This document shows positions 47,201-58,712 of a stretch of 64,000 bases of DNA, one piece after another (the stretch's first letter is position 1; every line of letters starts with the position of its first letter). Made by a program: the position numbers and the translations under genes. Under the pieces are notes generated by a model, which saw nothing but the letters and a program-made list of their open reading frames with translations, was not told the DNA's origin and searched no databases. This DNA is from Oikopleura dioica. Lineage: Eukaryota; Chordata; Appendicularia; Copelata; Oikopleuridae. The stretch spans positions 12,508,157 to 12,572,156 of the forward strand of contig OU015566.1 in the NCBI GenBank assembly GCA_907165135.1, in the 5' to 3' direction.

Positions 47201-50200
47201 TCTCGCCCTCTCTCCGGTCACTCGCTCGAGGCAAAAACACTTGTATCCGGTGGTTTTCCCCACTAATGAATAAAAACCGCTTCCGCTTTTTGCGCCTGTG
47301 AATTCAGATAAATTTACTTTCAATATCGTTGCCAGGCGTCTGGCTCCCAGAAAGGTCAGAGGCCGGACAATCTGACGACGCTTTAGCTTTGCTTATCCTT
47401 ATAAGAATGAAATGTTCTTTTATGACGCGATCGGGCAATCACGCGATCGCTTATTTTTCTGGGTAAATCATCGTCGCGCAATTTTTTTTCAAATTCTGGA
47501 AGTTGTGATTTTTAGCTCACCGGAAAAGCGTCTTTGATCCTAGCTGAAGTAAACACTTGAGAATTTGTTCAGTTTGCGTCAAAGTCTGTTAATTCAGCTT
47601 TCTACAGTTGCTACGGGCCAGCAGCGCAAGTAATTACAGTTTCTTTTATCTGCCAAAAAGCAGGGACTTGTGGGTTCGGGAAGTGAATTCGCGTGAATTG
47701 CCTAATCCGGAGCTAGATCACCAGCCGGATATGTGATAAGCGCACTGTGTTAGACTAAGTTTTTGGCTTTCCATATTTCCAGGATCAGGGTTTATTTGTT
47801 TTTCCTCCCTCTCGAGATTTGCATGGTCAAAATATTCAAATTGAACCTGGCCTGATAGCATCTAACAGCAATCTTTTCTAGCGTTCGATTTCATCAACAT
47901 CTCTCCAGCAGCCGATATGTCAAAGATTTCCGGGCAAAGGATAGACCTGACCTGCGATGTGAAGATGTTTCCAAATCCAAGCGAGTATATTTGGCTAAAG
48001 AACGAGGAAGAAATCAGATCGACCGGAAGCAGGATTGGAATCAAGGACGACAGACTGACGATTTATTCTGCTACTGTTGAAGACTCTGGAAGATACAGGT
48101 AAAATTCAAGATGGAATGAAATATGCAGCTGGACGCGGGAAAAATATTCAATGCAGCAAGTGCACTTTTCTGGCCGCAAACGTGTTCATATTATTCAGCG
48201 GGCCCTCTCACTAACACTTGATCATTTCAGCTGTTCGGTGCAGTACAGCGACGAGTACCAAGTCTCGCCCCAGCTGCATATCGAAGTGCGATCATCCGGT
48301 TTCGAGGAGAATTTCCCGCCCGTCAGTTCTACCATCGAGGGCGAGTACTTCGATCTACCATGCTCGCCGGAGAATAAACAAGCCTCTCTCTACTGGATTG
48401 TCTTTGGCGAAAAAATGAAACCAGGAGAAAACAACGGAAGAATATCAATCGACGATATCGATGGAACTTTAGTCATTTCCCGCGCTAGAATCGAAGACAA
48501 CGGTTTGATCAAATGCGTCGCTGGAAACAAAAGCATCGAAACGAACCTCCATGTCCTGAAAGACCGCTCTGTAACTAAGCAAGACTCGATCGACAACATC
48601 ATCGAGTCAGAATCCGTCGAAATGGTCTGCGAGCTCGAGGGGAAACGCGTTCAGTGGAGCCACAACGGAGAATTGAAGGAGCAAAACGCGAGGAAGCGAA
48701 AAGTTTTTACGCAGATACAGGTAATTTTTTAATCACTGAATAAGTGCAAAATAAAAGATGACTTTGACGCAAATATTAACTAATCGCTTCAGCTGGGCGA
48801 CGGTGGTGAATGGATTTGCGAAGCTGAAAACGGCTCGCGCCACAAATTTGTCGTCAATGTCAATACAGGTTAGCTCTTTTGTGACAGTTTTCAGATGCAT
48901 ATCTTTCCTTATATTTATATGTTTCTGCCCCTGCTGGGCCCAACGCCAATATTTTGCCAAATCAGCGTAACAAAAATTCTGCTAATAAATTTTCGACCCC
49001 AGTGGGTATTTTGCCAAATTTAGGCGCCAACCAAGCGGAGCAAAAACAATAACCAGAAACACTGTAAGCTTAGACAATAGCATGCAAGCCAAGTTAATGC
49101 TGTTTCCTCGACAAATAAGCGTGTCTGACTTTTACATAAATCTTTTAGCAAATCAAGCCGCCATGAATCCACCAGCAGTGCGAATTGTCGATTCAAAAGT
49201 AGAACTATCCTGGACGGAGACGCTTTCTGATGTTCAGATTCAATACAAAAGGTAAGAATTTTTGTTCTTTGTTTCTATTGAAAAGTTTCTCTTCATGAAT
49301 ATTTAAACACCGGATATCCTTCGTATTTTACTTTTAACGCCGGTTTAACACGTCCTTATTCTATGATGAACTTTTTAAATCACTACCGAGTATTTCAGAC
49401 TCAAAACCCGAGAAGCGCTGCCACTAAGGCTTTCCAGAGCTTTGATTGGCTGACCAGCAAATTGGATTTTCAAAAGTTATTAACATTAATCCTTTCAGTG
49501 TTTCCGAGGATATGTGGGGCGTGCTTAACCCACCCAAGCTGAATGGTCCTTCTACCGCCACAGTCGACAATTTAGTCTCTTCTGGACAAGTGCACTTCCG
49601 AATCGCTCCCATGGATAACTTTGGCAGACTCCTCGCTCCTTTCTCCGCCGCTTCTGATGCTGTAACCGTCAAGTCGTCCAATGCAGCGGAAGAAATCAAC
49701 CTGGTCGTCCTTGGTGTCATCGTTGGCGCCGCTGTTTTCACAATCGTCCTTGTCTGCGTGCTGATTTTTATGCTGAAACGCTACAAGAGCACGAAGAAAA
49801 CCACCAAAAACGGAAGCAAAGACTTCACCTACACGAAACCCGGCTTCTACGCCCAGCCCGACTACCCGATCACTCACTGCGGGCTTGTAAGGTAAAAGAA
49901 CAGGCATTAATTTTTCACCAGCGGCGGATTAAAAACAAAATTGAGACCAAAGCACAGACAATTAATTCATTCACATTCCTGCAGATGGCAGAAAACGTAG
50001 AATAGAGCACACTATTAGATAGTATTTGAATATTTAATTTTTCGTTCTGAAAGAAGCCGTATCGGATCGATTTTCACGTGGCTTTTTACGAAATGCTTTT
50101 TCAAATATTTAATATTAAAGAATCGTCAGACTCAATCAATGTCCGTATATACTTAAAAGCAAGATCAATCAATGGCAAAGTAGTAGCGTGAGAATAATTA

Positions 50201-50812
50201 TCACGCGCGATCCATGACATGTAAAATTGTTGTTTCAGGTCATCAGACCGTTTGTCTGGGCTTTTGGCAGTCAAAAGATAAATTACCAATCTTTCTTGGA
50301 AATAATGATTTTTCTTCAGAAACGGCTCCGACTCCGGCCACGGAACGACTTCTTCCAACCGAGATGACCAGGCTGATCATTGGCTCGCCTTTTCTCGCCC
50401 GGACCAGTCTCCAATGCTCTATCACCACAGTGTAGCCGCACACAACGGAGCTAGCACAAACAAGCCGCGCACCTACACCACCAACCGTCCGGAAACTCTT
50501 CTTTCTGGAACTCAATACTCGGATCATTCCTACCACTCCAGCGCTTCTGGCCGCTCGGGACGCTACCAAAACCCCTACACGATTGGCGCTCAGACTGTCT
50601 ACGAGACGGCCACTCCCGCAAGCCAATTGCCATACGCCTCGCAATATGCTGAAATCGAGATTATCCCGCGAAACCAGCCGAACCAGCAGACCGGGACTCG
50701 TGGCAGCTTCTCTCAGCAAAACATGGGACCTCCACCCTCTTACCTCTCTTCTTACCCATCTGGAGCCGCCCAGCCCGAGCCTATCTACGAAAGCCTCGAT
50801 CACAAGTGCTAA
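41202..50812 (+). CDS. Ig/FN3 single-pass cell-surface receptor
   Basis: Exons 41202-41235, 46034-46285, 47882-48098, 48231-48720, 48793-48868, 49149-49251, 49499-49891 and 50320-50812 sum to 2,058 nt and 685 aa. Residues 1-16 form a signal peptide (MKLIQISALLSG, split by intron 1). Four Ig-like domains follow with C...W...D-x-G-x-Y/I-x-C patterns, for example EDSGRYRCSV and LGDGGEWICEA. A degenerate FN3 domain comes next. The transmembrane segment is LVVLGVIVGAAVFTIVLVCV. The cytoplasmic tail of about 200 residues is rich in Ser, Tyr and Pro and ends YESLDHKC. This is typical of neural adhesion or guidance receptors; I cannot name the orthologue. The 4,798-bp first intron and 1,596-bp second intron stand out in this compact locus. 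Confidence 0.85.
41236..46033 (+). other. Long first intron of the Ig/FN3 receptor
   Basis: About a hundred times the usual intron length here. It begins GTAAAT and ends TTGTTGTTTAG. I see no transposon ends or nested gene; the short open frames look like chance. It is a good place to look for enhancers because it separates the signal-peptide exon from the rest. Confidence 0.5.
46286..47881 (+). other. Long second intron of the Ig/FN3 receptor
   Basis: It runs from GTAAGT to TTTTCTAG between the first and second Ig-domain exons. I see no gene or repeat with clear ends inside. Confidence 0.5.
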
Positions 50813-51030
50813 ATGCTCTTCTATCTTATCTAATGGAAACATATTGTGCTCTGTAAATTATTATTTTTGCCACGATAAATTACTTATTATTCACTCATGT
50901 AAAAAGATATCACTTTTCTCGACTGCCTGCTACTTGAGTTCAAAAAAACAACACTACATAAAACAAATAAACTGCACTGTAAACTTCAAAATGAGTCTAA
51001 TTTATATACAGTCATGATAGCAAAGCACTT

Positions 51031-54000
51031 TCAACCCTTCCTCTGCTTGTACTCGAGTAGGATATTATTTACTTCGGACATTTGATTTTCGAACGTCATC
51101 AGTTTCGCCTTCAGTTGTTGGACTGTCTTTTCCAGATTGCCATTTTTCGATCGTTCTTCCTGAAGTGCTAGTTCTACTGCTTGACTGATTTGAAAGCCGG
51201 TTGCTCCACTGACGGATGTGTTTTTCTTAGACTTTGATTTCGCACGGATTTCGTTGATTAGTTCTTTTTGTTTCTCTGAATTTTTTATAAGCACGAGATT
51301 TTTGAATAAACAAAATTACCGAGTTTTTTCAATAATTTTTGATTGAGCTCCATCTGTTGTTGCATGAACAATTCCTGTTCTTTACTAGCAGCAGAGCTTT
51401 GAATTACTACTGGAGCTTCTGCAATAGGTTTTTTCTCGACTGCAGTTTTCCCGCTTCCTTCTTCTTCTGCACTGCCTTCTGTTTCTTCAGGAGTGGGGTG
51501 CGAAGATTTGTTTTTGGTGATTTCTTCCAAATGATTGAAGATTTTCATATTGTCCTCTTTCAAGAAACTGGTCACACTTCCGATCTAAATATTTTGTATC
51601 GAATAAGGTCTATTTTAGTTCAATAAAAAATGATGGCACAAAGTTCAGGCGTGTGTTATTTTAGGATTTGGATTTACCATTTTAAGCTCTCGATCCTGAT
51701 TGTCCAGCTGGAGCAGTATTTTCGAAACTTTTGAGCTGTTCTCCGCAAGCTTTGCCTTTGTCGATTCCAAATCGTCGATCAGCTGTGGATCAAGGACGGG
51801 GTTATTCTTCGCTACTTCCGGCGTTGTCATAGTAGTCGTTGTTGTCTGCGCCCAGCTAGGTAACGTAGGATCAGCCGTAGTCGTCGTTGTTGGCAGTGGA
51901 ATGCCGAGTTTTTTCATGACCTTGATTTTTTCATTGAATATTTTCAGACAGGGTGCCACATTTTACCTCAAGTTCGATTGCGCTTTTTGTTGGCGGCGGC
52001 GGTTTCGGCCCATCAAATCTGCACAGAACATGGACAGGCTGTGTCCACTCAGCGATTCCAGTAGTCGATTCGCAATCGCCATCAACAAACCGACCGCGTC
52101 CCCAAGGGCCCATCACAAGAATACCGCAGTGCTCAAGTCCGTTGCGATTATCGGGCTCGCTTGACGCCCAGCGGACGTACTCGGCCGGTTCGTTACGGAC
52201 TGTCAGCCAGTTGCCTTCGTTTCCAAGATCACTGAAAGAAAAGATCAGAGCGCTACTCCTTCAGGAGAGTTCAGGCCCTGTTCAGGGTATAAGACTTCCA
52301 TGAAATTTTGTTTTCTCATAATCGCAGTCTAGGGGAGTCCCAAACTGAGGGTCTCAGTAAGCTTGTTTGTCTGAAAGATACGATCAAATGACAATACAAA
52401 TTGATCGAATGTCCTTGCTGAAAGACTAGAATGAACTCATCGCAAAAGTTAAGATGAGTGTCTATTTTTTAAACGGCAGAGTGAGTACATAATATAACTT
52501 GCCTCATGAGTATATCCTCATGATGTCATAATTTGGTCCGCGTGCGCACAATATACCGCTGTAAGCTTGATAGATATCGATCATTTCGTAGTAGGGATCA
52601 GGGCTGGTAAATTCGCGTCCTAAAATCTGTCGAAAATTTTTTGTGCACTAAAATTAGTGCGCGAATTTATTTTGTCGAGACTTTAGTGACTTTCGCGTCT
52701 CTTTCGCGTGTGTCTCGAAAAGTGTCGAAAATAAGGGCTGCTGATTGGCCCGCCAATGAGCGCGGGCTCTTTAATTCTAAAGAATACGTAAGTTTGAGAA
52801 TTTCAAACTTCGCTTATATTAGAAATTCAAAAAATTTGGTTTCAATAAAGTTGAGTGGGTAATTGAGGGCGTGAATTTTAATATAAAGTCAAAAAAGACT
52901 TTGTCAATTCATTTGTTAATTTTCTTTATAAATATAAAGTAACAAATTTAGCCTTAATTATACAGGGAAAAATACAATTCAACCTTTGTTTGCAACTTTT
53001 CTTGTGCTGGATTTGAATGATAAGCTTAGACTTTTAGCCTAAGATAAGCTTTCTTAGGGAGGTCTTCTCCCTTATTTTTTTTTATTGAAGGGCCATCCGC
53101 AGCTTGTTATTCCTGCTTTTTCCCTTTCTTGTCAATCTTCTTCTTGTCATTGTTCGACTAATTTCGGTGTCCTCAAAAGTCTACAGCTGGAGGAGCCTTG
53201 TGCGAATTGTTGATATAATTCTTTAAAATCAAATTTATTTTATAATTCAGAAGGGAGATCTTCTCCCAAGTTCATGCTTACTTTGTAATTCAGAAAGCAG
53301 ATTTCCTCCCAATACATTTTACTCAAAAAACTTACAATGCTCACTGAATTCTGAGCACCCACGTGCTCACGCGTGCTCGTGCTCACGCAAAATTTTCAGA
53401 TTTCAAACCCTGTCCCTAGCAAAGCTTATCTTACCTCATCATTTAACTCGACAAAAAGAATTTCCAACAAAAGTTGAGTTTTATTCTTTTCAACTTATTT
53501 GTTACTAAATAAGTAATTTTTTTAAAATTAAATTGTGTCATATTTACGATGCATTGATTTTTATATATCTAGCAGTTTCAGTTTGAAGAAATTCTTCCCT
53601 GATCAAAATCGTCTTCCATGAAACTATCATCCGGGAAGAGCCTATTGGATGATGAAAAAGAGCCTCTTTTTTCGCGTCTTTAGTGCTGATCAGCTCTCGA
53701 AAAGTCACTAATTTCCCCAAGAGGAAAAATTAGTGTCATTTTAGTGCACTAAAGGCGCGCAAGACGCGAAAATGTCTCTAAAAAAAATAAGTGCGCTAAT
53801 TTTTTTTTCTTCGAGAGAAAATAGTGCGCTAATTTACCAGCCCTGGTAGGGATATATGATATATCATCTATGATACCTAAGGTATATCCCTTGTCGCTTT
53901 CATTTCTTGTTAGGGGTTTCCAAGGGGGCTTACCCCCCTAAATTAGGCCTAAGATTTGGAAACTGCATACTCTTACATAAGGCCCTTAGGCTACGGGGGC

Positions 54001-54236
54001 TACAGTGCCTACCTGTATCCGATCCATACTTTCGCTGATGCAGGGATGCCCTTCATCGCATAAAGATGATCGTAAGGATCATCAAAATGAGCAAGCTCTC
54101 CACCTCTTTCATAGCACAATTTCGTTGCGTCAAACCAGTTGACCCCTGTATCTTCGTAAAACTCAAATGCCTTGTTTCGTGGTCCGAATTCTCTGGTTGC
54201 TAGTCCGTTTGAAAGAAAAAGTAAGACTGATTTCAT
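51031..54236 (-). CDS. Secreted C-type lectin with coiled-coil tail
   Basis: Exons 54013-54236, 51967-52231, 51678-51920, 51320-51584 and 51031-51275 give 1,242 nt and 413 aa. A short hydrophobic leader (MKSVLLFLSNGLA) precedes the lectin domain. That domain shows WFDATKLCYERGGELA, WIGY, WASSEPDNRNGLEHCGIL and a C-terminal VHVLC. EPD sits where mannose-type lectins have EPN, so sugar binding is possible but altered. A Thr-rich linker (TTTTTADPTLPSW) follows. The remaining half is helical coiled coil (QQQMELNQKLLKKL, QLKAKLMTFENQM), probably for oligomerisation, as in collectins without collagen. Intron 1 (1,781 bp) carries a hAT-type element; the other introns are 44-93 nt. Confidence 0.83.
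52599..53845. mobile_element. hAT-type element in the lectin intron
   Basis: The left end CAGGGCTGGTAAATTCGCG is matched by the inverse of the right end, CGCTAATTTACCAGCCCTG. Both are flanked by the 8-bp duplication GTAGGGAT (52591-52598 and 53846-53853). The sub-terminal parts carry repeated TTAGTGCGC-type motifs. No transposase ORF is visible in the 1,247 bp. The TIR differs from that of the element at 37241-38258, so these are two families. Confidence 0.88.
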
Positions 54237-54548
54237 GATTCTGTTTATTGGATTGATGCAGAATGCACGTTAGAGATTATGAAGTCGATCTAACCGATGC
54301 TCAGAAATAGATCAAGCAAAACATAATATTTAGATCACTGTTACCGCAACTTTAAAGAGCCAGTCAGGGCAATGTGAAACTAAATTAATATTGACCGAGA
54401 CTATTTTCCGGAAAAAGTAACGTAATCAATAGTCATAAAAATAAAAATAGAAAAGTTGGTTCCAGTGCTACATTTTAATGAATTGAGGAGAGTATATAAC
54501 GCAAGTTAAAAATTGACACGGCCCCATCATTGTGGAGATTTCTCAGCG
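54237..54548. promoter_or_regulatory. Divergent promoter region of lectin and kinase copy 1
   Basis: TATATAA lies at 54493-54498, 51 bases before the plus-strand ATG at 54549, and is a credible TATA box for kinase copy 1. The lectin gene starts on the other side. No other feature is seen. Confidence 0.45.
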
Positions 54549-57204
54549 ATGACTTCACTAGAACTCTGGAGTTCTCTGACGTCTTGCATCGGCGAAATAA
54601 ATGAAAGAGATATTGGCAAGCTTGCTGCGGGCAGATTGATCCTCTTTGACAAGATAATTTCACGAGCTTCCAAAGGTTTTGGTTTAAACTTCAAAGCACA
54701 TTTGAATAACTAGCACCTGAGCAAGTCTTAAACTATGAAAAGCTGATATTCTCGAGGCAATTTCTATCTACAGAAAATTAAAGGATGTTTTTGGCAATAA
54801 TGACGATGGTCTTGCTTTGTCAGAACCTTTTAATGAGGAATGGGGTAGCGAAAAAATCATAAACGAGTTTTAAAGACGAATAAAATTACCCTACTACAGA
54901 TGGAAACGAACCTGTATCGAATCGATGGTCAGGAAGAGACGCTGTATCTCCCAGGAGGATACGCAGGTTAGTGATTCAACAAAAGATAAGTTTTCCGAGG
55001 CCTTCGGACATACTTTTCCGAAGAAAAAGATCAAGATTAAGTCGTAGCCTCAAACAAATAAAGTTTGAAATTTCTTGGAGAAACTTGTCGAGTAGGGCTG
55101 GAATATGAGCCCGAAGACCGACGTTTTTCGTCAATTATCGATCAAGATTTCTTACGGGAATGATTTCTCAAATTGCTTTCAGGACTGTATTTGGTTATGA
55201 ATCAGAGTAACCGCGAACACGAGTTCAAATCGCGAAACACTGATGCACACACTTTTGAAGAGCTCATGAAAGTGGATATGGAAAATGGCGCCAGTGCAAG
55301 TCATTTTCGAGTTGTAGCGAGTTTCACCTTCAACTTCGACATATTGAAGAGTGAACTTTGGGATCGATGTAAGCTTCTTTTTCAGACAGTAAACAAACTT
55401 TGTCTCAAGACACGATAAACTGGAAATACAAAATCGGCGGATACAGTGTCCTCACAGCGCCCAACGAGTTCATCGCACGAGTTTTGATAAATATCTGTCC
55501 ATACTCGAAGGAAGAAATCTACGAGATGCTCCTGACAACCGACAATACGATGGTTTTCTTGATGACTCAGATGCTCAAAGATTTAAGCGTCAAGGAAGCA
55601 CAAGAAGTGGTCTCGATGCCAACTCAAGTTGCCCTGTCATTTCCTTATTATGCGACTCGGCGGTACTACCGCTCCACGATCTTTCTCCTCGACAATTTTC
55701 CCAATCTCGAGCTGAATTTCTGCAGCCTCTTTCACAACAGCCCTGGGTTGGTTTTCAAGCCGCTGATTGAGCGTCTTCTTGAAAGAGGCCTGAATCCCTT
55801 CATTGCTCCGAAGTACGGTGCGATCGATCCGACTTTCGTGAACTGGTATCTTTACGAATACGCCTTCGATGCGCACGAGGATTTGAAAGATTGCAGGCTG
55901 AAGAAGGAGATGTACTTCCGCGTAGATTCTTTCACCCAGTACAAGGAGGAAATCGAGCAACTTGAGATCTACGATAAGCTGGTTAAAAAATACGTCACAG
56001 GACACGGACCAGATGGAACTGCTCTGACAACTACGTATACTTCATGGTACGACATTGAATGCAACGAAAGCTGCACTGTATGTTGCAATCAGGCAATTCC
56101 CTCGATGAGGCATTTCTTTGGTCAACTCATCAAGAAGAACAAGGTTCTCGGGCATGGAGGACAAGGATCTGTCTACGAATGCACCTGGCACGGTGAAAAA
56201 GCAGCGGCGAAATTCATCCCCAACCGAGGAGTTCACATAGCCAAGACTCTACAAAAAGCCCCTGAACAGCTCATGGATCCGATGCGAGAAAAGAAAATGA
56301 AGCAGTACTTCACAAGCCAGGCTTCTGAGTTTTACATCGGACGCAAGATCAAACATCCTCATGTCTTGCGAATGCTCGACTTTTTCTTGCAGCATAAAAA
56401 CGGCGTGGACGAGTTCGTCATTGTCTCCGAACTTTGCGATGCAACTTTGAGCCAGATCGAGTTCAATATGTCATCGTTTATGGAATACTTTCGTCAGGTT
56501 TTGTCTTTCGAGAGTTCTAAGATTGGGTAATAATTATAGGTCGCTGGCGCAATTAAATCGATCGGAGAAAAAGGGTTAACGCATGGTGACGTAAAGCCTG
56601 AAAACATACTGCTAAAAAAGATGACACAGGGCTTCTTTCCACTCGACTTGGGGACTTCGGAATGGCTGGGATTATCGGAGGAACTCCGCTCTTCGTGGCT
56701 CCGGAAGTATCAAGAAAATCCATCCCGTATCTATCGGATATCTACTCCCTGGGCATCTCGATTCTATTTACAGTTTTTGAGATACAGTTGGCTTTCAAGC
56801 TCTATCTCGTCCCAGGTAGTCGTGCCAGTGCTTTCTCAATTCTTTTTACGGCTGTAGTTGACAACAAGATCCTCCAAGTTGCCAAGAAAAAAATACAGGA
56901 AAACGAGCTTGTGCGATTCATAGCACGAATGATCTCCGACGATCCGACAAAACGGCCGAGCATAGAAGAAGTTGAAGATTTCTTAGGAGGGCAGAAATAC
57001 TCTGAAAAGAATTCAGAAAGAATAATAACAGCGAAAGATCTCGGAATCAACAAACACCTACAGGTGATTAGAAGGGACTCGTCTGACGATGTAAAGCGCA
57101 GAGCAGACAAATTCAAGCAAAATCCGTTTTCCAACGTAAAAATTATGAATTCACTTCATCATTTGTCTTCGTACGCAGAATTATCAAAGGCCGGATGCAA
57201 TTAA
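54549..57204 (+). pseudogene. Unusual protein kinase, copy 1, frameshifted
   Basis: Exons 54549-54681, 54743-54837, 54900-54966, 55183-55368, 55410-56497, 56540-56815 and 56858-57204 match copy 2 (58713-61145) exon by exon. Exon lengths agree exactly for 95 and 1,088 nt, and 67 plus 186 equals the single 253-nt exon of copy 2. The exon with the catalytic loop is 276 nt against 277 in copy 2. The missing base lies in an A6 run at 56614-56619, just after HGDVKPENILL, and shifts the frame before the DFG motif. The frame after the lesion is open and well conserved (GDFGMAG, DPTKRPSIEE). The lesion may be real or a homopolymer error. Intron 54838-54899 begins GA, and intron 54967-55182 (216 nt) is absent from copy 2. 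Confidence 0.6.
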
Positions 57205-57266
57205 AAATAGCTTATTTCCTTATTCTTCCTTTCTTCCTTCAAATTCATCCTTTCAAGACAACAAAA

Positions 57267-58226
57267 GCGATCAGCAAACGAGTTCACGACCAGGTTCAGT
57301 AAAAGCTCAAATCATTTATATGCAGTAATTAGGGTGACTCATTCAAATGCTGGGCTTTCTCAACTGCCAGCATGCTTCGATCTTCCCTTCGTGAAACAAT
57401 CAAAGGATTGGTTTTCTTTTGATGCTTTCTTCTTTAGCAAAAAAAACCTTTTTAAATCAATCAAAAGCGCTTACGAATTTTTCCAAGGAAGAAAAAACTG
57501 AGCTTTTGGCTGTTATTGATGATCCATCGCACCACAAGGTTATCCTGTGATTAAACAATATATCAATATATTTGTAGACTTTACGATCGGAATTAATGAT
57601 GAACGTAATTCCGACCAAAATGAATGCGAACGAGGATGAAATTCAAGCAGCAATGCTTCATCACGTGATGCAACGACTCTCACGGCCTACATTACTCCAG
57701 CGAGAAGGTTTGATACAATGAAATACGCAGATTGCTAAGCTACTGCTAGGGATTCACCTCCTTGGCAGCTTGAAACCGATCTTTGAACGAATCGGACAGG
57801 TTCAACCAGTTCTGGAAATCTACTCCCATCCAAGTGAATACGACGAGCATGCAGCAGAACTGCGTCAATTTGGAATTATCGGCGATTTTTTCGACGCCCT
57901 AGATTACAAAAAAACCCTCGTTTGCCCAGTCAAGTATCATCTGCAGTGATTTTCATTGTTGCTTATTTGATATTTCAAGCACTGGATTGATGAACGTAAA
58001 ACATGCAATGTGCCTCTACGAATTCAATGAAAACGATCATACATTCGTCTTCAAAAACAGCTCGTCAGAAGTGACAACGATAACACTTCCGCTTGGAGCA
58101 TCTGAGGAAAAGGTCAATTTTAATTTCATGCAGCATCTTTTGTGATTAAATAAGATTGTACAAGTATTGACCTTTGCAAAGCCCAGAGTTGGATACCACA
58201 TTTCATTTCTTCGAACATCGCTCTGA
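57267..58226 (+). CDS. Papain-like cysteine peptidase, copy 1, start codon lost
   Basis: Exons 57267-57293, 57333-57410, a third exon ending at 57538, 57578-57707, 57750-57933, 57980-58112 and 58155-58226 parallel copy 2, mostly with identical lengths (27, 78, 130, 184 nt). Where copy 2 has ATG, this copy reads GCG, and no other ATG lies upstream of the catalytic Cys. The rest is open: GDSFKCWAFSTASML with the active-site Cys, KHAMCLYEF with the His, and FVFKNSSSE with the Asn. The last intron (58113-58154) is not present in copy 2. It is either dead, started at a non-ATG codon, or read only as part of a longer transcript. Confidence 0.5.
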
Positions 58227-58712
58227 ATTTATTTTTAACTTGAGCAACTCTCTTTACTTGCTTCTCGTTTTGTTAAATGTTTTTAATAAATCTAAACTGC
58301 ATTTTCATAATTATTTTTACTGTAAGAACATCCAGACCTTCACATCGCCATTCTTGAAAAATTCCAGCAACTAGTTCCCGCTGAACACATTATTCTTCTT
58401 CCATTTCAAATTCTTCCACTAAGAAGGGTCCTCCAGGCAAAAAAAATTAATTGCTCGCTTGGTGTCGCTTATTCCGGCTTTTGTTCTCAAGGCAATCATC
58501 ATAATCATCGGTAAGAAGTGGCAATACGACATTTATTATCGATCGCAGCACTCAGACCTGTTCATTTCAATATTGATTTTTATTCGTAAAAGTGTCCATT
58601 CCAGCGCATTTTTAAAACTTTTGTCTAGTGCTGAATTTATCTCTCCACTAGGTCGATAAAAGAGAGAAGTTTATGAGAAATGAGAAGAGAGATCACTCGC
58701 CGAAAAAGAACG
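58227..58712. other. Spacer between the two kinase-peptidase units
   Basis: It separates peptidase copy 1 from kinase copy 2. I see no gene. Minus- and plus-strand frames here are short and without motifs. An ATAAAA TATA-like stretch at 58656-58661 could serve kinase copy 2, whose frame extends upstream to another in-frame ATG at 58680. Confidence 0.3.

Noticed and set aside
49395-49457. Extra exon of the Ig/FN3 gene after TATTTCAG
   Set aside because: The frame runs into a stop with no usable donor. Joining 49251 directly to 49499 keeps the frame and the FN3 domain.
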